Below, in pieces: positions 1 to 8,529 of a stretch of DNA of 43,059 nucleotides. The DNA is from Alphaproteobacteria bacterium (GTDB taxonomy: Bacteria > Pseudomonadota > Alphaproteobacteria > UBA6615). Location of the stretch: contig JANQOE010000076.1 of the NCBI GenBank assembly GCA_028279245.1, positions 1 through 43,059 on the forward strand, read 5' to 3'. The position numbers and the translations under genes were made by a program. Each line of letters opens with the position of its first letter. Positions within the stretch are counted from its first letter, which is position 1. The notes beneath the pieces are model-generated. The model was not told the origin of the DNA and did not search any database. It worked only from the letters and a program-made list of their open reading frames with translations.

Positions 1-914
1 CCATAACCAAGCCGCAGGAAACTGCGCTGGGTCCCGCCGTAGAGTTTCGCGAATGCCTCAATCTCGGCTGCCGGCACACCGGTGATGTTCTCGGCCCACT
101 CTGGCGTCCGACTTTGCAGATGGGCCTCCAACGCGGCGGGCGCGTCGGTGTAGCGCGTCATGTAGTCGCGGTCGGCCAGGCCATCGCGGAACAGCACATG
201 CATGACGGCGCAGGCCAGGGCCGCGTCGGTGCCCGGCCGGACCATCAGGTGGATGTCGGCAAGTTCGGCCGTCGCGTTGCGGTACGGGTCGACGACCACC
301 AGCTTCGCGCCGCGTTCCTTGCGCGCCCGGGTGATGTGGGTCATCAGATTGACCTGGGTATGCACCGCGTTGCAGCCCCAAACGACCACCAGGTCGGACT
401 GGGCAATCTCGGTCGGGTCGACCCCGCGCTTGGCGCCGGCACCGGCCATCCAGCCGACCGTCGACAGCATCGAGCAGATGGTTTCGTGCTGACGCGAATA
501 GCGCATGACATGCCGGAGCCGGTGGATGCCGTCGCGCTGCACGAGGCCCATCGTACCGGCATAGAAATATGGCCAGACCGTTTCCGGCCCGTACTTGTCC
601 GCGGCGGAGATCAGCTGGTCAGCGACGGCATCGAGCGCCTCATCCCACTCGATCTCGATGAAGCCGTCGCGGCCGCAGCCCTTCGGGCCGATCCGCCGTA
701 ACGGTTTGGTGAGGCGGTCCGGATGGTGTACCCGTTCCGCGTAGCGGGCGACCTTGGCGCAGATGACACCGGCCGTATACGGGTTGTCGGCGCCGCGCAC
801 CCGGCCAATCGTTGCCTTGTCCAGTCGCTCCACGTCGAGCGCGCACGTGCTGGGACAGTCATGGGGACACGCCGAGTGAACGACCTCGGCCGCGGCACGT
901 TGATCTAGCGGCAT
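1..914 (-). CDS. Molybdopterin oxidoreductase, [4Fe-4S] type (C-terminus beyond window)
   Basis: This is the N-terminal ~304 residues of a molybdo-bis(pyranopterin guanine dinucleotide) oxidoreductase; the frame is still open at base 1. Near the start is ACPHDCPSTCALDV (C16, C20, C24), with a fourth cysteine in GVICAKV (C52), the classic N-terminal [4Fe-4S] ligand set of the DMSO-reductase superfamily. A short stretch ETICSM (C147/S148) lies where a molybdenum ligand is expected by analogy with NapA/formate dehydrogenases. SDLVVVWGCN and AKLVVVDPYRN fit the cofactor-binding Rossmann-like segments. There is no twin-arginine signal, so the enzyme is probably cytoplasmic. The ATG at 914 is chosen because it lies just before the cluster motif and 48 bases after the last DUF3179 gene, on the same strand. 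Substrate unknown. The Mo-ligand assignment is inference. Confidence 0.88.
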   Translation of the reverse strand, partial: MPLDQRAAAEVVHSACPHDCPSTCALDVERLDKATIGRVRGADNPYTAGVICAKVARYAERVHHPDRLTKPLRRIGPKGCGRDGFIEIEWDEALDAVADQLISAADKYGPETVWPYFYAGTMGLVQRDGIHRLRHVMRYSRQHETICSMLSTVGWMAGAGAKRGVDPTEIAQSDLVVVWGCNAVHTQVNLMTHITRARKERGAKLVVVDPYRNATAELADIHLMVRPGTDAALACAVMHVLFRDGLADRDYMTRYTDAPAALEAHLQSRTPEWAENITGVPAAEIEAFAKLYGGTQRSFLRLGY

Positions 915-962
915 GGGACTCTTATCCGCGACCCGGGTCCGGGACGCAAGCCCCTCCGCGGG

Positions 963-1973
963 CTACCGATGCAGGGTCCCATCCGGATGGAAGGCGTTGA
1001 ACGAGAACGCGTAGGTCACGTCATGCACGGCGTCCTGCAAGACCCCATCGACCCGGCGCTGGACCACCACATTGCCGATATCCTGGCCGGCGGTGATGAA
1101 CTCCGCATTCATGGTGGCGTTCTGTCCGGGGGTCCATGATAGGACCAGGTCGCCAGCCGCTATCTTCCCTTGTTCGCGCAGCAGGTCGAGGCTCCAGGCC
1201 TGGTTGCCGACGGCCACGACATACGCGAGCGGTGCGATGCATTGGGGCAACTCACCGAAGAATAGCGGCGGCGCGGCCTGGGTGTCGTAGCCAGGATAGG
1301 CGGTGCGGCGATAGGCCGGATTGAAGCCGCCGAAACGTTCGGAGCCGGTGTTGACGGTCCCGTCAGGGAACCGTTCCTTGAAGATACCGTAGGCCTCGAC
1401 CCGGACCGGCAGGATGTCGAGCAGCGTGCCGGTGTGTTCGCCGACGATGCCCTCGCCGACAAACTGCTGCCACCAACTTTCGGTCTGGCGGTCCCACATG
1501 ATGAGGTCGGAGTGGCGCAGGTTGCCGCTGACGCCGAAGTCCAGTACCGCGTCGCCAACCCGGCGGTCGAACACCACCGCCGAGTTGCACAGCGGACAGT
1601 AGGTCACGGCAATCGGCACGGCGCCGAGTTCGTCGTTGACGATCTCATGCCGCATCAGCACGCCAAGGGGATAGGCGCGCGCCTCACCGTTCACCTGCAC
1701 ACTGATGACCGGCTCGGTATCGCCGAACAGGTCTCGTGCTTCGGCGAGCGGCGTGGTGACGGGGTCGTCGATCGGCGGGATGCCGTCGCGGGCCACGCCG
1801 CTGACAAAGATCTCTTCATAGGGCACGCTGTGCCGGCTGAAGTCGGTGTTCGGCCAGAAGCGGCCCCGTTTCTCCGGATCGAAGCTGCGCTGGGCGACAG
1901 CATCGCCCGCGGTCGTGACCAGGACCAAGGCGACGAGGGCAACAACTGCGGCCTGGAGGCTATGCGAGGGCAT
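963..1973 (-). CDS. DUF3179 protein, copy 1 (exported, subtype A)
   Basis: A 336-residue member of the uncharacterised DUF3179 family and the last of five consecutive paralogues in transcription order. An N-terminal signal peptide (hydrophobic ~9-21, likely cleavage after DAVAQ) implies a periplasmic protein. The family core is visible: RHEIVND (His109) followed by YCPLCNSAVVFDRRV (Cys126, Cys129), then TESWWQQF and GEHTGTLLDILPVR. The C-terminal half has YVVAVGNQAWSLDLL and a final FNAFHPDGTLHR. It resembles copies 4 and 5 (subtype A: SDLIMWDRQTES, YPGYDT) more than copies 2 and 3. The ATG at 1973 has a purine-rich site (AGGATAGGGA) and follows copy 2 by 9 bases. Function unknown; a Cys/His redox or metal role is inference. 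Confidence 0.93.
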   Translation of the reverse strand: MPSHSLQAAVVALVALVLVTTAGDAVAQRSFDPEKRGRFWPNTDFSRHSVPYEEIFVSGVARDGIPPIDDPVTTPLAEARDLFGDTEPVISVQVNGEARAYPLGVLMRHEIVNDELGAVPIAVTYCPLCNSAVVFDRRVGDAVLDFGVSGNLRHSDLIMWDRQTESWWQQFVGEGIVGEHTGTLLDILPVRVEAYGIFKERFPDGTVNTGSERFGGFNPAYRRTAYPGYDTQAAPPLFFGELPQCIAPLAYVVAVGNQAWSLDLLREQGKIAAGDLVLSWTPGQNATMNAEFITAGQDIGNVVVQRRVDGVLQDAVHDVTYAFSFNAFHPDGTLHR

Positions 1974-1982
1974 TCCCTATCC

Positions 1983-3020
1983 TCACTCCTGGTGGATCAC
2001 ACCATCCGGCACGAAGGCGGCGAAAGCGAAGGCGAAGCTCACATCATAGGGCACGTCTTCGAGGCCGTTCGCTGTTTGCCGCTGCACGATGACATTGCCG
2101 ACGTCCCGCCCCTCCGCAATGACGCGGTGATCGTGGATTGAGTTCTGGCCCGCCTCCCAGGTGAGTCGCAGACCATCGCGCTCAGCCACGCCCGCTTCCC
2201 GAAGGAACGCCATGGTCCAGGCCTCCTCGCCGACGACAATGACGCGTGCCCTAGGGTCGATATCGACCGGCAGGTCATAGGGGTAGCGGAGCCGCGAGAT
2301 CGACGGCGGCAACGGTGTCGAGTCCATGCCGCCGTAGGGGGTCGTGCCGTAGGCGCGCGCGGCTTTGACGTTCGGGACGAGCAACACGCCGTCGGGGGCG
2401 CGGGTGGCGAAGTTCTCAAATGACTCGAGACGCGCCGGCAGTGGCTTGAGTTGCTGGCCGGTAAGGTCGCCGATCAGCGCTTCACCGAGAAACTGTTGCC
2501 ACCAGCTTTCCGTCTCCAGGTCGTACATGACCATGTCGAAATGGCGCAGGCGTCCGGTGTTGCCGAACTGTAGGACTTGACCGTCTAGGCGCCGGTCGAA
2601 CACGACGCCGGAGTTGCAAAGCGGACAATAGCTGACGAGCACGGGTACCCCGCCAACAACGTCGTTGACGATCTCATGCCATAGCAGAATGCGCAGCGGG
2701 TAGGCGCGGAAGTCGCCGTCGATGCCGATGCTGAGGACCGGCTCCAACGGGCCGATATCGGCCTCGGCGACCGACACGAACTGTGGTTCATGGATTGGCG
2801 GGATCGAATCGCGTACCGCGCCGTCGGAGTCGATCTCGTCGAACGGTATGGAATGCAGATCGAAGTTGGTGGTGGGGAACTCCCGCGCCCAGTCGGACGG
2901 CCCCTCCCCGCCCAAGACCTCGGGGCCGAGCCAGACGGCGGCGATCACCAGTATGATTCCAGCCAGCGCTAGCCGCGCGGGACCACGGGGGCGGCTGATC
3001 TCGGTTGCCGCCACGGTCAT
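1983..3020 (-). CDS. DUF3179 protein, copy 2 (membrane-anchored, subtype B)
   Basis: A 345-residue DUF3179 paralogue. Residues ~14-32 (ARLALAGIILVIAAVWLG) form a single hydrophobic helix behind a basic N-terminus without a clear cleavage site, so it is probably a signal anchor with the domain in the periplasm. The core is LLWHEIVND (His115), YCPLCNSGVVFDRR (Cys132, Cys135), HFDMVMYDLETESWWQQF and GDLTGQQLKPLPARLESF. With copy 3 it shares subtype B features absent from 1, 4 and 5: NSGV instead of NSAV/NSTV, HFDMVMYD instead of SDLVMYD, and a GGMDST/RMDST segment. It begins 5 bases after the stop of copy 3, with a poor ribosome site, so translational coupling is likely. Function unknown. Confidence 0.92.
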   Translation of the reverse strand: MTVAATEISRPRGPARLALAGIILVIAAVWLGPEVLGGEGPSDWAREFPTTNFDLHSIPFDEIDSDGAVRDSIPPIHEPQFVSVAEADIGPLEPVLSIGIDGDFRAYPLRILLWHEIVNDVVGGVPVLVSYCPLCNSGVVFDRRLDGQVLQFGNTGRLRHFDMVMYDLETESWWQQFLGEALIGDLTGQQLKPLPARLESFENFATRAPDGVLLVPNVKAARAYGTTPYGGMDSTPLPPSISRLRYPYDLPVDIDPRARVIVVGEEAWTMAFLREAGVAERDGLRLTWEAGQNSIHDHRVIAEGRDVGNVIVQRQTANGLEDVPYDVSFAFAFAAFVPDGVIHQE

Positions 3021-3025
3021 GGCAG

Positions 3026-4015
3026 CTAGTTCGTGTGCAATGTGCCGTCCGGCACAAAGGCGCTGAAAGCAAAGGCGAAGGTGACGTCATAGGGCACGTC
3101 TTCGAGCCCGTCCGCCGTGCTTCGTTGCACCAGGACGGTGCCGACATCCTTGGCGTTGCGGATCAGCCGGTTGTCATGGATCGAGTTTTGGCCGGGCCGC
3201 CAACTGATCGTCAGGTCGCCGCGCTCAATCGGTCCGGCCTCGCGGATGAGATCGAGCATCCAGGCTTCCTCGCCGACCACGACGACCCGCGCCACCGGTT
3301 CGACATCATCGGGCAGCTTGTAGCCGAACCGGTCGCGCGGCAGACGGGTGCTGTCCATGCGGACGTAGGGGGTCTGCCCGTAGGCGCGGGCGCTCGGGTC
3401 ATTGGGGACTAGCAACTGGCCATTCGGCGCCCGGGCGACGAATTGTTCCACCGACTCCAGCCGTGCCGGCAGCGCTTCCATACGCGTGCCGGTCATCTCG
3501 CCAACGATGGCCTCGCCGAGGAATTGCTGCCACCAGCTCTCGGTATTGTGGTCATACATGACCATGTCGAAATGGCGGATGCGTCCGGTGTTGCCGAAGT
3601 CCAGGACGGTGCCGTTCACCCGGCGATCGAAGATCACGCCGGAATTGCAGAGCGGGCAATAGCTGACGAGGATGGGCACGCCGCCAACCGTGTCGTTGAC
3701 GATCTCGTGCCACAGCAAGATGCGCAGCGGATAGGCGCGGAAGTCGCCATCGATGCCGATGCTCAGGACCGGTTCCTTCAAGCCGATGCCTTCGGCGGTC
3801 GCGGCGGCGACGAATTGGGGATCGTGGATCGGCGGGATGGTGTCGCGGCGCGGGCCGCCGGAGACGATCTCGTCGTAGTCGATGGAGGTCTTGGCGAAAT
3901 CGGTGTCGGGGAACTCGGGCCGCCAATCGTCCGGCCCGTCCGCTAATGCAGCGCCCGCCGTCAAGGATACAAAGGCTGCGGCCGCGACGATTCCTCTGAT
4001 TGTTTTGCCAAGCAT
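3026..4015 (-). CDS. DUF3179 protein, copy 3 (exported, subtype B)
   Basis: A 329-residue DUF3179 paralogue. The frame is open up to 4072, but the ATG at 4015 is preferred: it follows AGGCGG at proper spacing, lies 7 bases after the stop of copy 4, and opens a clean signal peptide (hydrophobic ~8-24, GAALA cleavage before DGPDD). The core is LLWHEIVND (His103), YCPLCNSGVIFDRRV (Cys120, Cys123), HFDMVMYDHNTESWWQQF, GEMTGTRMEALPARLE, then VVVVGEEAWMLDLIREAG and a C-terminal AFVPDGTLHTN. It is closest by eye to copy 2, consistent with an internal duplication. The two-cysteine motif in an exported domain suggests a thiol or metal function. This is inference only. Confidence 0.92.
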   Translation of the reverse strand: MLGKTIRGIVAAAAFVSLTAGAALADGPDDWRPEFPDTDFAKTSIDYDEIVSGGPRRDTIPPIHDPQFVAAATAEGIGLKEPVLSIGIDGDFRAYPLRILLWHEIVNDTVGGVPILVSYCPLCNSGVIFDRRVNGTVLDFGNTGRIRHFDMVMYDHNTESWWQQFLGEAIVGEMTGTRMEALPARLESVEQFVARAPNGQLLVPNDPSARAYGQTPYVRMDSTRLPRDRFGYKLPDDVEPVARVVVVGEEAWMLDLIREAGPIERGDLTISWRPGQNSIHDNRLIRNAKDVGTVLVQRSTADGLEDVPYDVTFAFAFSAFVPDGTLHTN

Positions 4016-4022
4016 GGTCCGC

Positions 4023-5033
<1,011 letters not shown>

Positions 5034-5051
5034 GTCGGATGCCTGAGGATC

Positions 5052-5081
5052 GTTGAGCGCGGGATGTCGCCCGCGCTCAAC
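5052..5081 (-). promoter_or_regulatory. Perfect 12-bp hairpin between DUF3179 copies 5 and 4
   Basis: GTTGAGCGCGGG, a 6-base loop, then CCCGCGCTCAAC form a perfect 12-bp stem in the 54-base gap between the first and second genes of the array. On the coding strand it is followed by GATCCTCAGG, not a T-run, so it is not a canonical intrinsic terminator. It could be an mRNA processing or stabilising element that sets gene 1 expression apart from genes 2-6. Confidence 0.6.
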
Positions 5082-5087
5082 CCCGAA

Positions 5088-6098
5088 CTACTGATAGATA
5101 ACGCCGTCCGGCTTGAAGGCATTGAAGTTGAAGGCGAAGGTCAGATCGTGGGCGACGTCTTCCATCGTGCCGTCGGCGGCCTTGCGCTGAACGGTGACGT
5201 TACCAAGGTCCTGACCCTGGGAAATCACCCGCTGATCCAGCGCCGATGCCATGCCCGGCGTCCAGTTGATGACGAGGTCATCCTTCTCGACGGTGCCTTG
5301 TTCGCGCAGCATGTCGAGGCTCCAGGCTTCGTTGCCGACTGCCAGCACATAGGCGAGCGGCGCGATGTTCTCCGGCGCATCGCCGCGGAACAGGAACGGG
5401 AAGGATGCCGAGTCATAGCCGGTGTACGGGTTCTGCCCGTAGGCGCGGCGGAAGTCCTTGGGGATTAGTTGGACCTGGCCGTCGGGGAAACGTTCCTTGA
5501 AGTTCGCATAGGCTTCGACGCGGGCCGGAACGACATCGAGCAGCGTGCCGGTATGCTCACCGACGATGCCCTCACCGACGAACTGCTGCCACCAGCTCTC
5601 GGTCTGCCGGTCGTACATCACCAGATCGGAGAAACGCAGTTTACCGGTGGTGCCGAAGTCGAGCACGTCATCGCCGACGCGCCGATCGAACACGACCGTT
5701 GAGTTGCATAGCGGGCAGTAGGTCACGGCGACCGGCATGCCGCCGATTTCGTCGTTGACGATTTCATGCCACATGAGGATTTGCAGCGGATAGGCGCGGG
5801 CTTCGCCGTTGACGGACAGGGAGATGACCGGCTCGTTATCTTCGACGAACTCATTTCCGTCGGCGATGGAGCCGAATTCCGGATTGTCGATCGCCGGGAT
5901 GCCGTCCTTCGGCGGACCGCCGGAGAGAATGTCGCTGTAGTCGATGTTGGTCTTGGAGAAGTCGGTGTTCGGCCATTCGAACTTCCAGACTTCCGGATTC
6001 GCATAAGCCGCCGCAACGGACCCGAACATGAGACTGCTAGCGCCGAGAGCCGCTAACGCAAACCTAGCCATTGATCTGGTAACTCCGTGTATCGACAT
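5088..6098 (-). CDS. DUF3179 protein, copy 5 (exported, first gene of the array)
   Basis: A 336-residue DUF3179 paralogue, first in transcription order. The N-terminus carries a signal peptide (basic start, hydrophobic ~11-31, AAYA cleavage before NPEVW). The core is LMWHEIVND (His111), YCPLCNSTVVFDRRV (Cys128, Cys131), FSDLVMYDRQTESWWQQF, GEHTGTLLDVVPARVEAY, NPYTGYDSASFPFLFRG and YVLAVGNEAWSLDML. The start at 6098 follows GGGACGAAG. About 176 bases separate it from the upstream same-strand SDR gene and contain a hairpin with a T-rich tail on this strand (6135-6160), so the array probably has its own promoter here; I could not identify a clear -35/-10 pair. Function unknown. Confidence 0.93.
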   Translation of the reverse strand: MSIHGVTRSMARFALAALGASSLMFGSVAAAYANPEVWKFEWPNTDFSKTNIDYSDILSGGPPKDGIPAIDNPEFGSIADGNEFVEDNEPVISLSVNGEARAYPLQILMWHEIVNDEIGGMPVAVTYCPLCNSTVVFDRRVGDDVLDFGTTGKLRFSDLVMYDRQTESWWQQFVGEGIVGEHTGTLLDVVPARVEAYANFKERFPDGQVQLIPKDFRRAYGQNPYTGYDSASFPFLFRGDAPENIAPLAYVLAVGNEAWSLDMLREQGTVEKDDLVINWTPGMASALDQRVISQGQDLGNVTVQRKAADGTMEDVAHDLTFAFNFNAFKPDGVIYQ

Positions 6099-6134
6099 TC
6101 TTCGTCCCGTCCGTGTCCAGCGGTGAAAGAAAAG

Positions 6135-6160
6135 GATGGCGACGCCAAAGCGCCGCCATC
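6135..6160 (-). terminator. Hairpin with T-rich tail upstream of the DUF3179 array
   Basis: On the minus strand GATGGCG and CGCCATC pair across a 12-base loop, followed by CCTTTTCTTTC. This looks like an intrinsic terminator for the SDR gene upstream (stop at 6275). If the array promoter lies further upstream it would instead be an attenuator-like leader element. The T-tract is interrupted, so confidence is moderate. Confidence 0.4.
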
Positions 6161-6274
6161 AGTTAGCTCCAAGCGTCGGTCGTGAGGAGAGGCATGATGA
6201 CCATGCGCTATACTAGCCGCGCGACGGCGCCTCCGCGGTCAACCCGCGTCACGTTTGTGTGATGTTTTTTCCCT

Positions 6275-7111
6275 TTATTTGCGGTGACTTAGGGCATCCC
6301 ATTCAGACGCCTTCATGACCTCCAAAAAGTTGAACTGACCGGCGCCCCTCAACCACTCGCCGCCGTCGAGGGTCACCACTTCGCCGTTCATGTAGCCGCT
6401 GCCGTCGGCCACCATGAACGTGGCCAGGTCGGCCAACTCGCGATGTTCGCCGGCGCGGCCCAACGGGTTGCGGGTTTCGAAGGTCTTCGCCAGATCCGGC
6501 CGCGGCACCAACCGCTCCCACGCGCCGGGGGTTGGGAACGGACCCGGCGCGATGGCGTTGAGCCGCACGCCGCGACCGCCCCACTCCACGGCGAGGCTGC
6601 GCGTCATGGCGAGTACGCCGGCCTTCGCCATTGCCGAGGGGACGACGTAGGCAGAACCGGTCCAGGCGTAAGTGGTGACGATGCTGAGCACGCAACCCGG
6701 ATAAGATTGCGCCAACCATCGCTTGCCGCACGCCAGCGTGACGTACGCAGTACCGTGCAAGACTATGCCAACGACCGCATCGACCGCGCGGTGACTCAGT
6801 GTCTCCGTCCGCGCGATGAAGTTGCCGGCGGCGTTATTGACTAGCACGTCGACCGGCCCGTCCTGCCAGATCTCCCCCACCATGGCCTCGACCGCGTCCG
6901 GGTCGCGGATGTCACAGACATGGAACGTCACCGGCCGACCGAATTGTTGCGCGAAGGCCTCCGCGGTCTCGCGCAGTACGTGCTCGCGGCGGCCGCAGAT
7001 GGCGAGGGACGCGCCGAGTTCGAGATAGCGGTGGCCGATGCTCTTGCCGAGGCCCGACCCGCCGCCGGTGATGAGGATACGCTTGCCGGCCAGCAGATCG
7101 GGTTTGAACAT
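6275..7111 (-). CDS. SDR oxidoreductase, 2,4-dienoyl-CoA reductase-like
   Basis: A 278-residue short-chain dehydrogenase/reductase. The nucleotide-binding TGGGSGLG motif lies at residues ~16-23 and NNAAGNF at ~91-97; the latter is typical of the peroxisomal/bacterial 2,4-dienoyl-CoA reductase branch. The standard YxxxK is absent: the region reads SAYVVPSAMAKAGV, keeping the lysine but with no tyrosine four residues before it, again as in that branch. The C-terminus has GEVVTLDGGEWL. Likely NADPH-dependent reduction of an enoyl-CoA or related substrate in fatty acid breakdown (family knowledge; substrate inferred). It starts 9 bases after the pspF stop on the same strand, so the two may be cotranscribed. 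Confidence 0.85.
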   Translation of the reverse strand: MFKPDLLAGKRILITGGGSGLGKSIGHRYLELGASLAICGRREHVLRETAEAFAQQFGRPVTFHVCDIRDPDAVEAMVGEIWQDGPVDVLVNNAAGNFIARTETLSHRAVDAVVGIVLHGTAYVTLACGKRWLAQSYPGCVLSIVTTYAWTGSAYVVPSAMAKAGVLAMTRSLAVEWGGRGVRLNAIAPGPFPTPGAWERLVPRPDLAKTFETRNPLGRAGEHRELADLATFMVADGSGYMNGEVVTLDGGEWLRGAGQFNFLEVMKASEWDALSHRK

Positions 7112-7120
7112 GAGGCATCC

Positions 7121-8170
7121 CTAATTGTTGCCCTTGCCGATGATCCCGTGCTTGCTGAGGGCGTTGCGGAGTTGGTGATAGCTTAGACCGAGATGGGCGG
7201 CGGCGGCACGCTGGTTGTAGCGCTGGGCCTCCATCGCCTCCTCGAGAAGCCGCCGCTCAAACGCGGCGACGGTGGCGCGGTAGTCGAGCGGCGCATGGGC
7301 GTTGATATCCGGCACCGCGGCGTTCGGTTCCACCGGCTTGTCGCTGGTCGGCCGGTCGGCGGCTTTCTTGCCGCCGAGCCGAAACGCGGAGCGGAACGGG
7401 TCGAAGACGATCCGGTCGATCGGGTTGTCGTGATCCTCGGCCCGGCTGACGGCGCGTTCGACGACGTTGCGCAACTCGCGGACGTTGCCCGGCCACTCGT
7501 AGGCGCGCAGTTGCTTCAGTGCGCCGGGGCTGAAGCCGGGAAACGCATCCCAACCCAATTCGACGGCCATCGCATGGCCGTAGTGCTGCGCCAGCAGCGG
7601 GATGTCCTCGCGCCGCGCCCGCAGCGGCGGGATGGTGATCACGTCGAAACTGAGCCGGTCCAGCAGATCGTCGCGGAACTTGCCGGCGGCGGCCAGGGCC
7701 GGCAGATCGGCATTGGTGGCGCCGATCAGCCGCACATCCACCCGCACGGTCTCGGTGCCGCCAACGCGTTCGAACTCACCATACTCAACCGCCCGCAAGG
7801 TCTTCTCCTGCACGGCGAGAGAGGCGTTGGCGATCTCGTCGAGGAACAGCGTGCCGCGGTCGGCAAGCTCGAACCGGCCGATGCGGCGCCGTACCGCGCC
7901 GGTGAACGCACCCGCCTCATGCCCGAACAGTTCGCTTTCCAGCAGATTCTCGGCGAGGGTGGCGCAATTCAGTTTGATGAAGTCCTGTTCCCAGCGCTGG
8001 GACAGAAAGTGCAGCCGGGCGGCGATCAGTTCCTTGCCGGTGCCGCGCTCACCAATGACCAGGACCGGGCGGTCGACGGCAGCCAGGCGGGAGACCTGGT
8101 CGAGCAGTTCGAGGAAGGCCGGCGACTCACCAAGGAGCGGCGGCAGGTCGGCTTGATCGGGGTTTGCCAT
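7121..8170 (-). CDS. pspF: PspF, sigma-54 activator of the phage shock operon
   Basis: A 349-residue bacterial enhancer-binding protein without a receiver domain, the normal PspF architecture. The AAA+ domain starts almost at the N-terminus: Walker A GERGTGKE (residues 40-47), the sigma-54 contact loop GAFTGA (87-92), Walker B GTLFLDEI (106-113) and GATNADL downstream. The C-terminus holds a Fis-type HTH (RAAAAHLGLSYHQLRNALSKHG). It lies divergent from the psp genes, with a -24/-12 promoter between them; the neighbourhood makes the name secure. PspF activity is usually held in check by PspA, the gene opposite. Confidence 0.95.
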   Translation of the reverse strand: MANPDQADLPPLLGESPAFLELLDQVSRLAAVDRPVLVIGERGTGKELIAARLHFLSQRWEQDFIKLNCATLAENLLESELFGHEAGAFTGAVRRRIGRFELADRGTLFLDEIANASLAVQEKTLRAVEYGEFERVGGTETVRVDVRLIGATNADLPALAAAGKFRDDLLDRLSFDVITIPPLRARREDIPLLAQHYGHAMAVELGWDAFPGFSPGALKQLRAYEWPGNVRELRNVVERAVSRAEDHDNPIDRIVFDPFRSAFRLGGKKAADRPTSDKPVEPNAAVPDINAHAPLDYRATVAAFERRLLEEAMEAQRYNQRAAAAHLGLSYHQLRNALSKHGIIGKGNN

Positions 8171-8224
8171 GTTATCAATATAGGCGAACTCTTCGCGATT
8201 TCAGCGAATATTTTGCTTTCTCAC

Positions 8225-8248
8225 TCAGACGTGCAAAACCTTGTCTGA
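8225..8248. promoter_or_regulatory. Candidate PspF upstream activating site
   Basis: TCAGAC, a 12-base spacer, then GTCTGA form a perfect inverted repeat about 50 bases upstream of the -24 element. Position and symmetry fit an enhancer for a dimeric activator. A second, shorter inverted repeat (TTCGC-N7-GCGAA, 8192-8208) lies beside it, just upstream of the pspF start. PspF binding is inference. Confidence 0.45.
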
Positions 8249-8296
8249 TGGCTCTTTTTCTTTTTATTTCAGTCGATTATGTGTCCTTCGCGGAGT

Positions 8297-8312
8297 TGGC
8301 ACGCCGTGTGCT
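8297..8312 (+). promoter_or_regulatory. Sigma-54 (-24/-12) promoter of the psp operon
   Basis: TGGCAC-GCCGT-GTGCT matches the RpoN consensus TGGCAC-N5-TTGCW, with the invariant GG and GC exactly 10 bases apart. It points at the small ORF and pspA and predicts a start near 8323. The adjacent gene encodes a sigma-54 activator, which supports the call strongly. Confidence 0.88.
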
Positions 8313-8351
8313 TATAGATGGTTAACACCACGTACCAGCAGGAGCTGTCGA

Positions 8352-8501
8352 ATGTATGCCGAGGAGTATGACGATCGCCGTTACGGACGGAGCGCTTGGG
8401 AGCGCGGATCGTCCCGGTTCATGGATTACCTGCGTAGCCGGCGGTCGGATCACTGGATCATGTTTCTCGCCGGGCTGGTGCTCGGCCTGATCCTCGCTTG
8501 A
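8352..8501 (+). CDS. Small membrane protein, first gene of the psp operon
   Basis: A 49-residue ORF beginning MYAEEYDDRRYGR, with an Arg/Tyr-rich charged half and a C-terminal hydrophobic helix (HWIMFLAGLVLGLILA, residues ~33-48). CAGGAG sits 7 bases before the ATG at 8352. The gene is the first after the sigma-54 promoter and 28 bases ahead of pspA, so it should be induced with the phage-shock response. The frame is open back to 8241, but that start lies upstream of the promoter. I do not recognise it as PspB, PspC, PspD or PspG. A tail-anchored membrane helper of PspA is a reasonable guess only. Confidence 0.72.
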   Translation: MYAEEYDDRRYGRSAWERGSSRFMDYLRSRRSDHWIMFLAGLVLGLILA

Positions 8502-8529
8502 TCCAGTGCGGACCGGAAGGAGAGTAAGC

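Noticed and set aside
7193..8248. A 351-codon open frame antisense to pspF
   Set aside because: PspF carries all AAA+ motifs; the antisense product is compositionally odd and runs over the psp control region.
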